The notes beneath the pieces are model-generated. The model saw only the letters and a program-made list of their open reading frames with translations. It was not told the origin of the DNA and made no database searches. From positions 62,001 through 126,000 of the forward strand of contig CACYWT010000004.1 of NCBI GenBank assembly GCA_902778175.1: a stretch of 64,000 nt of DNA. The letters are read 5' to 3'. This DNA is from an uncultured Ruminococcus sp. Its GTDB lineage: Bacteria; Bacillota; Clostridia; Oscillospirales; Acutalibacteraceae. Positions 39,978-48,126 of the stretch are shown here, one piece after another. The translations under genes and the position numbers were made by a program. Numbering within the stretch: position 1 is the stretch's first letter; each line of letters opens with the position of its first letter.

Positions 39978-41087
39978 TCATAATAGACGACGAGCAAATT
40001 TTAGAGCCGATTTTACGACTTGATCCATATTGTAATACTTGTATTCTCCGAGTCGCCCTCCGAAAAATACTTTTTCCTCCTGTTCTGCAAGGCTTTTGTA
40101 CTTTTCATAAAGCGAGTTGTTCTTCTGATCGTTGATGGGGTAGTAGGGTTCAGTCCCTTGTTTCCACTCTTTGCTGTATTCGATGGTGACTATCGTATGA
40201 TCTGTTTCTTTACCATCGGATGTTTTGCCAAATTCAAACCACTTATGCTCTATCATCCTCGTGTACGGAATTTCAGCATCTGTGTAGTTTACAACAGCGT
40301 TGCCTTGATAATTTTGCTGATGGAGATAAACCTCTGAGAACTGCAAGGATCTATATTCGAGCGTTCCAAAACAAAAGCCATAGTATTCATCTATAGATCC
40401 GGTGAATACTATGGTCTTGGCAATAGAATCAAAAAGATCCCTTTTTCTGAAATAATCGTTATTCAGAAAAACATCTGCTCCTGACAGCAGCTTTTCTATG
40501 ATCTGTGTATATCCTCCGACGGGGATGCCTTGATAGAGATCATCAAAATAATTGCTGTCGTATGTCAGTCTGAACGGCAGCCTTTTTATGATGGACGGAG
40601 GGAGATCTGTACATTTTCTTCCCCATTGCTTTTCTGTGTAGCCTTTCACAAGAGTTTCGTATATATCTCTGCCGACCATAGAAATTGCCTGCTCTTCAAG
40701 GTTTTGAGGAGTACCGATTACATCTTTTCGTTGAGCTTCAATTATTTCAACAGCTTGTTCAGGTTTGATAACTCCCCACATCTTATTGAAGGTGTGCATA
40801 TTAAAAGGCAACGAAAAAACGCTCCCTTTGTATTTTGCGATAGGAGCGTTTGTGAAGCGATTAAATTCTGCGAATTGGTTTATATATTCCCACACTTCTT
40901 TGTCGCTCGTGTGGAAGATGTGAGCACCGTATTTATGCACATTGATTCCTTGTATGTTTTCGGTATAGATATTGCCTCCGATATGAGGTCGTTTGTCTAT
41001 CACGATAACAGACTTTCGTGCCTTTGCAGCTTCGTGAGCAAAAACTGCTCCAAACAGTCCTGCTCCAACAACAAGATAATCGTACAT
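39978..41087 (-). CDS. glf: UDP-galactopyranose mutase
   Basis: A 369-residue flavoenzyme that converts UDP-galactopyranose to UDP-galactofuranose. FAD motif VGAGLFGAVFAHEAAK (6-21), IDKRPHIGGNIYTENIQGINVHKYGAHIFHTSDKEVW (31-67), and EKQWGRKCTDLPPSIIKRLPFR, all typical. It is the first gene of the accessory operon and would supply the Galf donor to the following glycosyltransferase. A 130-base gap with no gene separates it from the ParB-like gene. GGCGGTG precedes ATG 41087; a weak promoter (TTGAAT/TATAAA, 15-16 base spacer) lies in 41088-41165. Confidence 0.93.
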   Translation of the reverse strand: MYDYLVVGAGLFGAVFAHEAAKARKSVIVIDKRPHIGGNIYTENIQGINVHKYGAHIFHTSDKEVWEYINQFAEFNRFTNAPIAKYKGSVFSLPFNMHTFNKMWGVIKPEQAVEIIEAQRKDVIGTPQNLEEQAISMVGRDIYETLVKGYTEKQWGRKCTDLPPSIIKRLPFRLTYDSNYFDDLYQGIPVGGYTQIIEKLLSGADVFLNNDYFRKRDLFDSIAKTIVFTGSIDEYYGFCFGTLEYRSLQFSEVYLHQQNYQGNAVVNYTDAEIPYTRMIEHKWFEFGKTSDGKETDHTIVTIEYSKEWKQGTEPYYPINDQKNNSLYEKYKSLAEQEEKVFFGGRLGEYKYYNMDQVVKSALKFARRLL

Positions 41088-41274
41088 AAACTTTCACCGC
41101 CCTCAGGAACAATTTGCGATGATACGATTTTATAACAACAGCAACAATTATTCAATTACATTTACTATCATTTTGTATCATTTGCTATCGCTTTAAACAA
41201 AAAACATCGAGCAACCTATTTTCAAAAAAAGATGCCAGATAAACACCATTGTTAATTCGTTTTGACATTTTCTG

Positions 41275-41303
41275 TTGACTTAGCCTTTTTGTTATGCTAT
41301 ACT
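41275..41303 (+). promoter_or_regulatory. Strong promoter of the lipoprotein gene
   Basis: Plus strand TTGACT (41275-41280), 17-base spacer, TATACT (41298-41303), about 60 bases ahead of the start codon. No CI-type operator overlaps it, so it should be active in the lysogen. Confidence 0.85.
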
Positions 41304-41361
41304 TAGAACCAAAGTTAATGTGATAAAGGGCATTACTTGAAAATGTATCGGAGGTATCATT

Positions 41362-41991
41362 GTGAAAAGAATATCGTTAGGGATAATTGCTATCGCTCTT
41401 TCGGCGTGCCTGCTTTCTGCTTGTAGCACCTCATCAAGTAATAATAACGAGCAAAGCAAATCATCTGAGCCAAATGTATCATATCAGGAGCAAAAAGACG
41501 ATTCTTTGATTGCGTCTGATTCGGCAGGGGAATCGTCATCTTCTTCTGAGGAAGAATCAAGTCTGTCTTCGGCAGAAACATCAACCGATCAGTCAGGAGA
41601 TGAATCAAACGATATGTCGAGTGAGCCGAAGAAAAAGTATTCGTACAAAATTGAGGATACTTATGATACAAACGTCGGAACAGCAATAAGAATGAATCTC
41701 AAAGTGTCTTCGGACGAGGAATATCTTTATGCTATGAACGACGACGAGATAAGCGAAATGCTCAAAAGCATAGTGGATGATTATGTATCAGGCAAAGCGT
41801 TAAATGCTGTAACAGTTTATCTCTATTGCACAGGAGACGATATAGATAACGCATACACAGTAGCCTGTTGCACATACGCCCCAGAGGGGGATCTGTCAAA
41901 AGCTGTAGAAGTCTCGTCTGGTGATTACAGTAGCTTTGATTACTATATTCAAATCAATAGCGTTGACATTAGGGATATTCTAAGAGGATGA
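41362..41991 (+). CDS. Prophage-encoded lipoprotein (moron)
   Basis: A 209-residue secreted lipoprotein. It starts at GTG 41362 (CGGAGG seven bases upstream). Signal peptide 1-20 with lipobox LSAC and Cys21 as the lipid anchor. A 70-residue Ser/Glu/Asp-rich linker is followed by a folded domain (about 90-209) beginning YSYKIEDTYDTNVGTAIRMNLKVSSDEEYLYAM. The domain is not assigned. It is transcribed against the surrounding genes, with its own promoter and terminator: the hallmark of a lysogenic-conversion or superinfection-exclusion gene expressed from the prophage at the host surface. Confidence 0.82.
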   Translation: MKRISLGIIAIALSACLLSACSTSSSNNNEQSKSSEPNVSYQEQKDDSLIASDSAGESSSSSEEESSLSSAETSTDQSGDESNDMSSEPKKKYSYKIEDTYDTNVGTAIRMNLKVSSDEEYLYAMNDDEISEMLKSIVDDYVSGKALNAVTVYLYCTGDDIDNAYTVACCTYAPEGDLSKAVEVSSGDYSSFDYYIQINSVDIRDILRG

Positions 41992-42005
41992 TATCGCAAA
42001 AAGAC

Positions 42006-42039
42006 AAGCACCCAAGTCTTGCGACAAGGGTGCTTTTTT
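42006..42039 (+). terminator. Terminator of the lipoprotein gene
   Basis: AAGCACCC / GGGTGCTT stem followed by TTTTTT on the plus strand; it also sits right at the 3' end of the convergent 42040-42513 gene. Confidence 0.85.
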
Positions 42040-42513
42040 CTACAGCCTTTTTATCTTTGCGAGTGACTCAATAGCGGAGCTATGTAATCGGAACATTCTC
42101 TGCTTGTAGTTTTCGAGCTTGTCTTCGTAATCTTCGTTGCTGCCGTACAACATTTTCTGCACCTCGTTCCACGATGCCACATCGAGATATCTCATTCTTA
42201 TTACAGCTCTTTCACCTGATTTACGGAGACACTTTACCATTCTTTCAATTCTTGCCTTCTGAACATCTCTTTCTTGTATCATACCTAATATTTCTGATTC
42301 AAGATCGAGTATCCTTGTAGCCTGATCTGCCGTTCTGTCGCTGATGTAAGAAGAGGATTTCGGCATATCTGAGTAGGCAACAGCACCGACATAATGAGCT
42401 TTGCTCTTCATTCTTTCGAGTCGTTCAATTTCGTTATCAATATCTTGGTTAAGCTCTCTGTGATAGGAGAGCATTTCCTTTATCGCCGTTATTTTTCTGT
42501 CATCTTCTGCCAT
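42040..42513 (-). CDS. ArpU/RinA-like late-gene transcription regulator (DUF1492-like)
   Basis: A 157-residue protein from ATG 42513 (GGGAGG upstream). N-terminal coiled coil (KEMLSYHRELNQDIDNEIERLERMKSKAHYVGA) and a C-terminal sigma-region-4-like helix-turn-helix: ERAVIRMRYLDVASWNEVQKMLYGSNEDYEDKLENYKQRMFRLHSSAIESLAKI. Proteins of this layout switch on late genes in Gram-positive phages. It is the last gene of the early operon, as expected. Confidence 0.82.
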   Translation of the reverse strand: MAEDDRKITAIKEMLSYHRELNQDIDNEIERLERMKSKAHYVGAVAYSDMPKSSSYISDRTADQATRILDLESEILGMIQERDVQKARIERMVKCLRKSGERAVIRMRYLDVASWNEVQKMLYGSNEDYEDKLENYKQRMFRLHSSAIESLAKIKRL

Positions 42514-42618
42514 AAAATAAACCTCCCACTTACTTGATTTAATCAGCAAACTGTGTTACAATATCATTGTCATTTATCGTAGCCGTCTGCTGACATCGTT
42601 CAGTGGGCGGTTTCCTTT

Positions 42619-43047
42619 TTAGAACGGAAGATCCTCGTCAGACAGCTCGGTAAAATCGTCAGAGTTATAGTCTGCGTTGGAGGTTGTGCTTGCTGTCTGA
42701 TTGCGTGTTTCGTTGTCGCTGTAATTTCCATCTGATGATTTCTTGGTTTTCGGAAACTCAACATCATCAGAAACGACTTCGGTAGCGTATCTGTTATTTC
42801 CGTCACGGTCCTGATACTTACGGATAGTAAGCATACCGCTAAGTTCAATGCCATCCCCTTTGGAGAAATACTTTGCTACAAACTCAGCTGTGTTTCTCCA
42901 ACACACAATAGGAATGAAGTCTGTATCACCGTTTTTTGATCTCGGTCTTTTTACAGCAAGGTTGAACTTCGTTACAGATGTGCCTTGCTGAGTAGTTTTC
43001 AATTCGACATTGTTGGCTATGTAGCCGCTAAGAATTATCTTGTTCAT
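42619..43047 (-). CDS. ssb: Single-stranded DNA-binding protein
   Basis: A 142-residue SSB from ATG 43047 (GGAGAG upstream). OB fold: MNKIILSGYIANNVELKTTQQGTSVTKFNLAVKRPRSKNGDTDFIPIVCWRNTAEFVAKYFSKGDGIELSGML. Acidic, Asn/Ser-rich tail ending DEDLPF, the conserved SSB tip that recruits repair and replication proteins. Works with the Bet protein and RusA in phage recombination. Confidence 0.93.
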   Translation of the reverse strand: MNKIILSGYIANNVELKTTQQGTSVTKFNLAVKRPRSKNGDTDFIPIVCWRNTAEFVAKYFSKGDGIELSGMLTIRKYQDRDGNNRYATEVVSDDVEFPKTKKSSDGNYSDNETRNQTASTTSNADYNSDDFTELSDEDLPF

Positions 43048-43142
43048 TTCCTTCTCTCCAATCTGTGTTATAGTCCATTCTTGCACCGCAATGAGGGCAA
43101 TACTTCACCTTGCAGGATTTCTTTGGCTTCGTCTTTAGTCAT
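43028..43142 (-). pseudogene. Tiny zinc-ribbon gene, apparently frameshifted
   Basis: ATG 43142 opens a frame (MTKDEAKEILQGE...) that closes after 24 codons, while the overlapping frame encodes a good zinc knuckle (KYCPHCGARMDYNTDW...) that ends at 43028. Removal of one base near CTGC-AAG would join the two into a 37-residue protein like other phage mini zinc ribbons. The second frame could also start at GTG 43108 but lacks a ribosome site. Confidence 0.35.
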
Positions 43143-43606
43143 AAGCTTTCCTCCAACAATTCCGGATTGTCGTGAATGTTGCCGATGACTTCATACTCTA
43201 TACCATCGGATAACGGAGTAAGTATCGAGCAACACTTTCCGAGAGCCTGTAAACAAAAGCCGAGATAGCGACAATCGCTTAAACTATCCTCGTCTTTATA
43301 TTCTCCGTATTTTACAAGACAGGGAACAGCTTTCATTTGTTTAGGATGTTTAGCACCAAGTATATCCCCTTCAAAAATCTGCTTGCCGTACTTGTCAACC
43401 AATCCTGTGTACTGTCCAACCGTTTCGTCATAGATAGCTCGCCTTATCATAGGCGTGAGCCAACCACCGTTTGAAGCAAAACTCTCGACAATCCACGCCT
43501 TATGAGGTTTTATTTTTGAATTCATTGATCGGTGTGATTCTGCGTAATATCCATAAGCCCACTCGCCGTTGTCAACTCGTTTTCCTCTGAAAAGTATCTC
43601 ACGCAT
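43139..43606 (-). CDS. YopX-family phage protein
   Basis: A 155-residue protein from ATG 43606 (GAGG eight bases upstream). MREILFRGKRVDNGEWAYGYY and QYTGLVDKYGKQIFEGDIL, with VIGNIHDNPELL at the end, are the signatures of the YopX family of SPbeta and many Firmicutes phages; the family function is unknown. Confidence 0.92.
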   Translation of the reverse strand: MREILFRGKRVDNGEWAYGYYAESHRSMNSKIKPHKAWIVESFASNGGWLTPMIRRAIYDETVGQYTGLVDKYGKQIFEGDILGAKHPKQMKAVPCLVKYGEYKDEDSLSDCRYLGFCLQALGKCCSILTPLSDGIEYEVIGNIHDNPELLEESL

Positions 43607-43616
43607 CACTTTCACC

Positions 43617-43967
43617 TCAATAAACTAAATCTTTTTCCGGTCTGATAAAATCCTGACCTACAGGCTTCCAAAGATGCAGACAGTAGGGGTGTAAATTGAC
43701 ATATTCAGATTTCGGAGGATGTATCTGCATTACAGCTTCCTCTTCGTTCCAAAAAATATCTTTGATGGAACACATTTCTTCCCATGTAGGGCATCTCCCT
43801 TTCAGACTGACTGAAGCGTGTTCCCAACCTCTGTCGCAGGAAAACACAATAGTCATTTGTCTGCGATTATATCTCGGATGGCTGTAATACGCCATTAGTC
43901 CATCTTTGCCGTAGTCTTCAACTATATTAAGCCTGATGCTCTTTTTGATTTCTTCTATTGATCTCAT
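43617..43967 (-). CDS. DUF7694-like phage protein
   Basis: A 116-residue protein from ATG 43967; an in-frame extension upstream overlaps the previous gene and is unlikely. The sequence RRQMTIVFSCDRGWEHASVSLKGRCPTWEEMCSIKDIFWNEEEAVMQIHPPKSEYVNLHPYCLHLWKP is a conserved domain in phage early regions, compact and aromatic-rich. No biochemical role is known. Confidence 0.8.
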   Translation of the reverse strand: MRSIEEIKKSIRLNIVEDYGKDGLMAYYSHPRYNRRQMTIVFSCDRGWEHASVSLKGRCPTWEEMCSIKDIFWNEEEAVMQIHPPKSEYVNLHPYCLHLWKPVGQDFIRPEKDLVY

Positions 43968-43975
43968 TTTGACAT

Positions 43976-44269
43976 TCACCACCAATCTATAGCTTGACCG
44001 CACCTTTGGCAGAAGGATGGAGGAACAAAAACATCCTTGTCTATTGACCTCTCGCACAAAGGGCAGTAATAAATCTTTCCGTAAAAATAGGTTTCCTCTC
44101 TCGGCTTTTTAGGGATTTGCTTTTCGAGAGCGTCAGCTCCCATCTTTATTGCTTCTATCTGACCGCTGAGGATAAGGCGTTCATTCTTTTTCCTTTTATC
44201 GGTTGATTTCTTCAAAATAGGGATGATGCCGTTTCCGAGGAGAGTATTTACAGCCTGTTTATTGGTCAT
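43976..44269 (-). CDS. Zinc-ribbon early protein
   Basis: A 97-residue protein from ATG 44269 (AGGAGG nine bases upstream). Helical N-terminus with IEAIKMGADALEKQIPKKP and a C-terminal zinc ribbon YYCPLCERS...SFCQRCGQAIDW. It shares the ALEKQ-P-ribbon plan with the 3545-3799 protein. Role unknown. Confidence 0.7.
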   Translation of the reverse strand: MTNKQAVNTLLGNGIIPILKKSTDKRKKNERLILSGQIEAIKMGADALEKQIPKKPREETYFYGKIYYCPLCERSIDKDVFVPPSFCQRCGQAIDWW

Positions 44270-44601
44270 TCTGCAGTTCCTCCTAAATCCCATCTCTCTT
44301 TTCCATTCAATCTGTCAAGCCACCTGTTGAGCTTTTCGTCGTAGAGATCCTCGTCAACATAAAGCCTACCTATAACATCAAGACAGATTGTAACATCGGT
44401 ACATTCGGTTTCGATCCTGTTCAGAATTTCCTGTCCGGAAAGAGGAGTAGGATTGGCGTTTCTGTCTTTACGAACATATTTGAGGATTGCTGCCGAGAGT
44501 TCATTGCATTCTTCGGCAAGCTGTATAAGCATATCGTAGCAGCTTACTTGGTGGCGAATGGCTTTGAACTTTTCTACTCTGTTCATTTGACTATCCATCA
44601 T
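44266..44601 (-). CDS. MazG-like nucleotide pyrophosphohydrolase
   Basis: A 111-residue all-alpha protein. LIQLAEECNELSAAILKYVRK (about 26-46) carries the EExxE metal motif and ETECTDVTICLDVI (about 68-81) the ExxD motif of MazG-type NTP pyrophosphatases, which hydrolyse non-canonical or alarmone nucleotides. Phage members may keep nucleotide pools or ppGpp low during infection; if modified bases are made, they could also clean the dNTP pool. Confidence 0.8.
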   Translation of the reverse strand: MMDSQMNRVEKFKAIRHQVSCYDMLIQLAEECNELSAAILKYVRKDRNANPTPLSGQEILNRIETECTDVTICLDVIGRLYVDEDLYDEKLNRWLDRLNGKERWDLGGTAE

Positions 44602-45026
44602 ACTCCATCCCTTCCGGACGGCAATCCTCTTATGCTATGAACTCCCTTATAGTCTTCGCCGGAATCAAAGTCAAAGCTCTGCTGACCGTAATCAATCGGC
44701 TTCATCACAAAGTCCTGAAGATCCTCGTCATATACAAGTTCGTACTCGCCTTTAGTCGAGCCTGATTCTTCAGTTTTGATCTGCATCACAGAACTAACCT
44801 TGTGAGCAAATGCAGGCTTTGTGATCTTTCTGAAGTCATCGTCACCATCAAAATCCGGTGCCTCTCCATCAGAAAGAGTTATGGCAAGTTTTACGGTGAG
44901 GGTGGCGTTTTCACTCTGCTTTGATGTCATATTTGCAAGTGTTCTTTTGAGAACATCATCGAAGTCGTTTCGCAGAGAAGCAAAAGAATCTGAATTGATA
45001 TTAAGACGGTAGTTTTCGTTGTTCAT
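44598..45026 (-). CDS. Hypothetical early phage protein
   Basis: A 142-residue protein (MNNENYRLNINSDSFASLRNDFDDVLKRTLANMTSKQSENATLTVKLAITLSDGEAPD...). Conserved short protein in early regions of Gram-positive phages, predicted helix plus beta sheet, unknown role. TAGGAGG precedes ATG 45026; four-base overlaps on both sides mark a translationally coupled operon. Confidence 0.65.
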   Translation of the reverse strand: MNNENYRLNINSDSFASLRNDFDDVLKRTLANMTSKQSENATLTVKLAITLSDGEAPDFDGDDDFRKITKPAFAHKVSSVMQIKTEESGSTKGEYELVYDEDLQDFVMKPIDYGQQSFDFDSGEDYKGVHSIRGLPSGRDGV

Positions 45027-45457
45027 TGCGTATATCCTCCTATTTTCTCAATTTCTATTTCTACACGAGGTGATTCGGAATAGAGCTTTCTTATATAAGA
45101 ATCGACAATCTGAGTATCGTCACGGTAGGCTACATTGTTAAGACTATCAGCTATGACCTTAATCACATTATCCATATCTGGCTTCTTTGAAGGTCTGATG
45201 ATTCCTTCGAGCATCTGTCCTCTTTTCTTCTTGCTCGTGCTTTTGGGTATGCCGTAAAAAGCATATATCCTCATTTCAAGGAAGTCTTTATCTCCAAATC
45301 GTACTCCTCTACATTGCCTTTCGTATTCGAGCTTTACAAGATTTTCGTAGGCTGCTGTTTTGTCGGGAGTGTAGGTTTTGACATAGCTGCCAACTTTGGT
45401 AAAACGAGGTCTGCCTTTGCCTTGCGGCTCTCCGAGGATGGTAAAACTAACTTTCAT
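45023..45457 (-). CDS. rusA: RusA-family Holliday junction resolvase
   Basis: A 144-residue endonuclease. LGEPQGKGRPRF (N-terminal basic motif), then KPDMDNVIKVIADSLNNVAYRDDTQIVD with the catalytic Asp cluster (D-x-D-N...DD). RusA dimers cut four-way junctions made during recombination or replication, clearing DNA for packaging. GAGGAGG precedes ATG 45457. Confidence 0.93.
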   Translation of the reverse strand: MKVSFTILGEPQGKGRPRFTKVGSYVKTYTPDKTAAYENLVKLEYERQCRGVRFGDKDFLEMRIYAFYGIPKSTSKKKRGQMLEGIIRPSKKPDMDNVIKVIADSLNNVAYRDDTQIVDSYIRKLYSESPRVEIEIEKIGGYTQ

Positions 45458-45620
45458 TCGGTTTTGCCTCCTCGTTGGGCTTATCTACTTCAAGGAAGTA
45501 AACATACGCTTTGCCGTTTGGTGCTTTTCTTTTCTTACCTTGCCGGACTCTGTAGCCGTTTTTTACAAGAATCGCAGCTACCGTTGTTCGGTCTTCTTCT
45601 TTCAGTATTTCTATCTGCAT
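45447..45620 (-). CDS. Small hypothetical basic protein (57 aa)
   Basis: MQIEILKEEDRTTVAAILVKNGYRVRQGKKRKAPNGKAYVYFLEV, then an acidic tail. The helix plus beta-hairpin (wing-like) pattern, VAAILVKNGYRVRQGKKRK, suggests a tiny nucleic-acid-binding fold. Found between the DnaC-like loader and RusA; its end overlaps the rusA start by eleven bases. GGAGGG precedes ATG 45620. Confidence 0.6.
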   Translation of the reverse strand: MQIEILKEEDRTTVAAILVKNGYRVRQGKKRKAPNGKAYVYFLEVDKPNEEAKPNES

Positions 45621-45621
45621 A

Positions 45622-46488
45622 CTATCCCTCCAATAGTTCCTTCATTTCGTTAAACCTGCTTCCTGCCTCTTTTGTTCTCCACGATTTTCCTGTGAACTCA
45701 ACCGGATAGCACACCTCAAAGATTCTGTCATAGATCCTTTTGTATCTTACATCTACGGTGTTTCTCATATCGTAGATGCTAAGATTCGTTGTTACTATCA
45801 TAGGCTTTTTGGTTCTGTATCTACTGTCTATGACATTGTAAACAATTTCAAGAGCGTAATCTGTACTGCGTTCAGCCCCGAGATCGTCGATAATCAATAA
45901 ATCAGCAGCATTCATGCGTTTGATATAGAGATTCTCTTCATCACCGTTGAAAGACTTTGATTGAGCAAGTATCTTGATGAATGAAGTTGCGTGTACGGAA
46001 TAGAGCTTACTCATAAGCTCATTACCGATACAGCAAGCAAGATGGGTTTTCCCTGTGCCTACAGGGCCATAAAACAACATCCCCTGATTTCTCAAAAGCA
46101 TTTCACGGAACTTCTCAGCATATCTACGGCAGATTTTAACCTGCCGTGCGTTGTCTGCGTTAATTCCAACATTATCGAATGTGCAATCAGCGAACTTTTC
46201 ATCCATAAGGCTACTACTTTTCAACCTCTTGATAGTTTCCATTCTTTCGATTTTCCTCGCTCTTTCAGCTTCGAGAAGATCCTCTGCTTTTCTGCACTCG
46301 CATTGGATAGGCAGCGTTTTCATTGATCCATCAAACCATTTGTGTATGCACTGGCGAGGAGTATGGCATTTTCCGCAATACAATAGACCGCCTTCTCCGA
46401 TATAATCTTCATCACTTTTCGGATCACGCTCAACCGCTATTGAGATCATTTTGTTGATTGCGGAAGCAAAGTAATTGTCTGTACTCAT
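45622..46488 (-). CDS. dnaC: DnaC-like helicase loader ATPase
   Basis: A 288-residue AAA+ protein from ATG 46488 (GGAG nine bases upstream). Zinc-like Cys cluster near the N-terminus (YCGKCHTPRQC...IQCECRK), Walker A GPVGTGKTHLA (about 144-154), Walker B LLIIDDLGAE, sensor 1 IVTTNLS and a C-terminal YKRIYDRIFEVC arginine region. It loads the host replicative helicase at the phage origin together with the upstream initiator. Confidence 0.92.
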   Translation of the reverse strand: MSTDNYFASAINKMISIAVERDPKSDEDYIGEGGLLYCGKCHTPRQCIHKWFDGSMKTLPIQCECRKAEDLLEAERARKIERMETIKRLKSSSLMDEKFADCTFDNVGINADNARQVKICRRYAEKFREMLLRNQGMLFYGPVGTGKTHLACCIGNELMSKLYSVHATSFIKILAQSKSFNGDEENLYIKRMNAADLLIIDDLGAERSTDYALEIVYNVIDSRYRTKKPMIVTTNLSIYDMRNTVDVRYKRIYDRIFEVCYPVEFTGKSWRTKEAGSRFNEMKELLEG

Positions 46489-46493
46489 ACATA

Positions 46494-47210
46494 TCACTCC
46501 AAACAATCTGCGAACGGATTACCTGACATCTGAACCGGATGACTCTTTTTCAGATTCGGATATTTCTTTTCGCATTTTTCTACAACCCAACTCAGGATTG
46601 CTCTATAATCATCCTTATAACTCTTGCCATTGGATAGCTTATAATTATTCAACTCTTCTATCAGTTTGACAGTAAATTCTTCTCCGTATGAATCAACAAG
46701 TTTTTGTCTTTCTTCGGGGTACATCGTTACTGCATCTGCGTACTTTGTCTTTGGAGGCTTAACCTCTTTTTTCTTGGTGGGCTTTTTGTCGTCATCGTGA
46801 GACTGTGTTTGTTCTTGGTTTTTCTTTCGAGCAGAACTTGCTTTTTCAGCTCTTTCTTTACGCTTCCTGAGCTTATCTTTCTCTTTGCGATCAAGATAGT
46901 TGAACCAGTATTGTTGCCACTCATACCAATCGTGAACATATAATACGCCGTCTTTTTCGTCGAGCCATTCTTCCTCAACAAGAGCGTCAGCAACTGTTCT
47001 CGGATTTACTTTGCCGACATAAGGCGATACTACAGCAGCTATGTCATCTCTGTCTGCATTGTCTATCAATCCTGTCATATCGGCGTTTTTTCTCGCCCAT
47101 AGCCAAAGGATGGTGAGTATTCCGAGTGCCTCAGCTTCTGAGCATCCTACTTTTTTACGAAACCCTCGGAGCTTTCCGCTGAGGACTTCTTCGTGTACCG
47201 CTATCCACAT
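46494..47210 (-). CDS. Phage replication initiator (DnaD-like/replisome organiser)
   Basis: A 238-residue protein. Residues 1-110 are a winged-helix phage replisome organiser domain (VGCSEAEALGILTILWLWARKNADMTGLIDNADRDDIAAVV...VADALVEEEWLDEKDGVLYVHDWYEWQ). A Lys/Glu-rich linker follows, then a C-terminal DnaD/DnaB-like part (SYKDDYRAILSWVVEKCEKKYPN). It binds the phage origin and recruits the loader. CAGGTGA precedes ATG 47210. Confidence 0.82.
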   Translation of the reverse strand: MWIAVHEEVLSGKLRGFRKKVGCSEAEALGILTILWLWARKNADMTGLIDNADRDDIAAVVSPYVGKVNPRTVADALVEEEWLDEKDGVLYVHDWYEWQQYWFNYLDRKEKDKLRKRKERAEKASSARKKNQEQTQSHDDDKKPTKKKEVKPPKTKYADAVTMYPEERQKLVDSYGEEFTVKLIEELNNYKLSNGKSYKDDYRAILSWVVEKCEKKYPNLKKSHPVQMSGNPFADCLE

Positions 47211-47272
47211 AGCAAATCACCTGCCTTTATCGAGGAGCGAACAATTATCTGTTCGCTCCTTTCATTCTTACA

Positions 47273-48112
47273 TCAGTTTTCAGGAGTTTCTTCTTCAGCT
47301 TTTGCGAGTATCATCTCGTCGAGCTTCCTGTTTATTCTCTCGTAACTGGTCTTGGTCATGCCTGTAGTGGATTTAAGTCCTTCTTCATTAAGCAAAGCCA
47401 TAATAACATCATTGCCATCCTTGTCTCCGAAAGCATTGTGAACTTTGCTAAACATCGCTTTTCTCTCTTCCTGAGTAACGGTCTCTTCTTTTACAGGTGC
47501 AGGCTCTGCGTTTGCAGGTATCATTGACGGAACATCAGACTGTCCCATTTCTGTTTCGCTGTACAGTCCTTCGTAATCTTTCGGGTACGCTTCTCTGAGG
47601 CATTGGCTGATAGCTACCTTCTCTATCATCATGCAAGGCTTGTCTTTCCAAATGGACTGCTTTTTGTCGTATTCGTCTATGCCGACTTCCTTGTAGGTGG
47701 TGACTTCTACATTGTTTCGCATACGATGCACTCTGCACCAACCACCTATGAGCTTTTCTGATGGATACAGACAAGCACCCTGTTTCTGAACAATCTCTCC
47801 ATTAGATCCTCTGCTTACAACTATGCCACTTTCCGTGTAGAGATGGTTCGGATTTTCTTCCGCTCTTCTCTTGTATGTGTCATACCCGACAACCATCTGA
47901 GCAGGCTGTGATCCGAATTTGATAAGGTACGCCTCTCCGGTAACAAACGGATTGAGCTTCTGTGCCTCGCACATCTTGATAAACAAGAAAACTTCCTGAT
48001 CTGTTACTGCTCCGTTACCCTTGACGAGATACTGCTTAACAGTTTCAGCGTCTAACTGCACATTTCCGAGTGCAGTATCGTACTGCACAATTTTCGTCAT
48101 ATCGCTTGCCAT
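47273..48112 (-). CDS. bet: Bet/RecT-family single-strand annealing protein
   Basis: A 279-residue recombinase from ATG 48112 (TTGGAGG nine bases upstream). Core: GAVTDQEVFLFIKMCEAQKLNPFVTGEAYLIKFGSQPAQMVVGYDTYKRRAEENPNH, GGWCRVHR, and WKDKPCMMIEKVAISQCLREAYPKDYEGLYSETEM, the Red-beta/Bet signature. It anneals complementary strands and works with the nearby PD-(D/E)XK nuclease and SSB. Confidence 0.92.
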   Translation of the reverse strand: MASDMTKIVQYDTALGNVQLDAETVKQYLVKGNGAVTDQEVFLFIKMCEAQKLNPFVTGEAYLIKFGSQPAQMVVGYDTYKRRAEENPNHLYTESGIVVSRGSNGEIVQKQGACLYPSEKLIGGWCRVHRMRNNVEVTTYKEVGIDEYDKKQSIWKDKPCMMIEKVAISQCLREAYPKDYEGLYSETEMGQSDVPSMIPANAEPAPVKEETVTQEERKAMFSKVHNAFGDKDGNDVIMALLNEEGLKSTTGMTKTSYERINRKLDEMILAKAEEETPEN

Positions 48113-48126
48113 TGCAATACCTCCAA

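Noticed and set aside
36392-41087. Interpretation of the glf block as a host capsule cluster
   Set aside because: All genes run in the phage direction, between phage early and packaging genes, and include a ParB-fold protein; no capsule transport or polymerase genes are present. Not excluded, only less likely.
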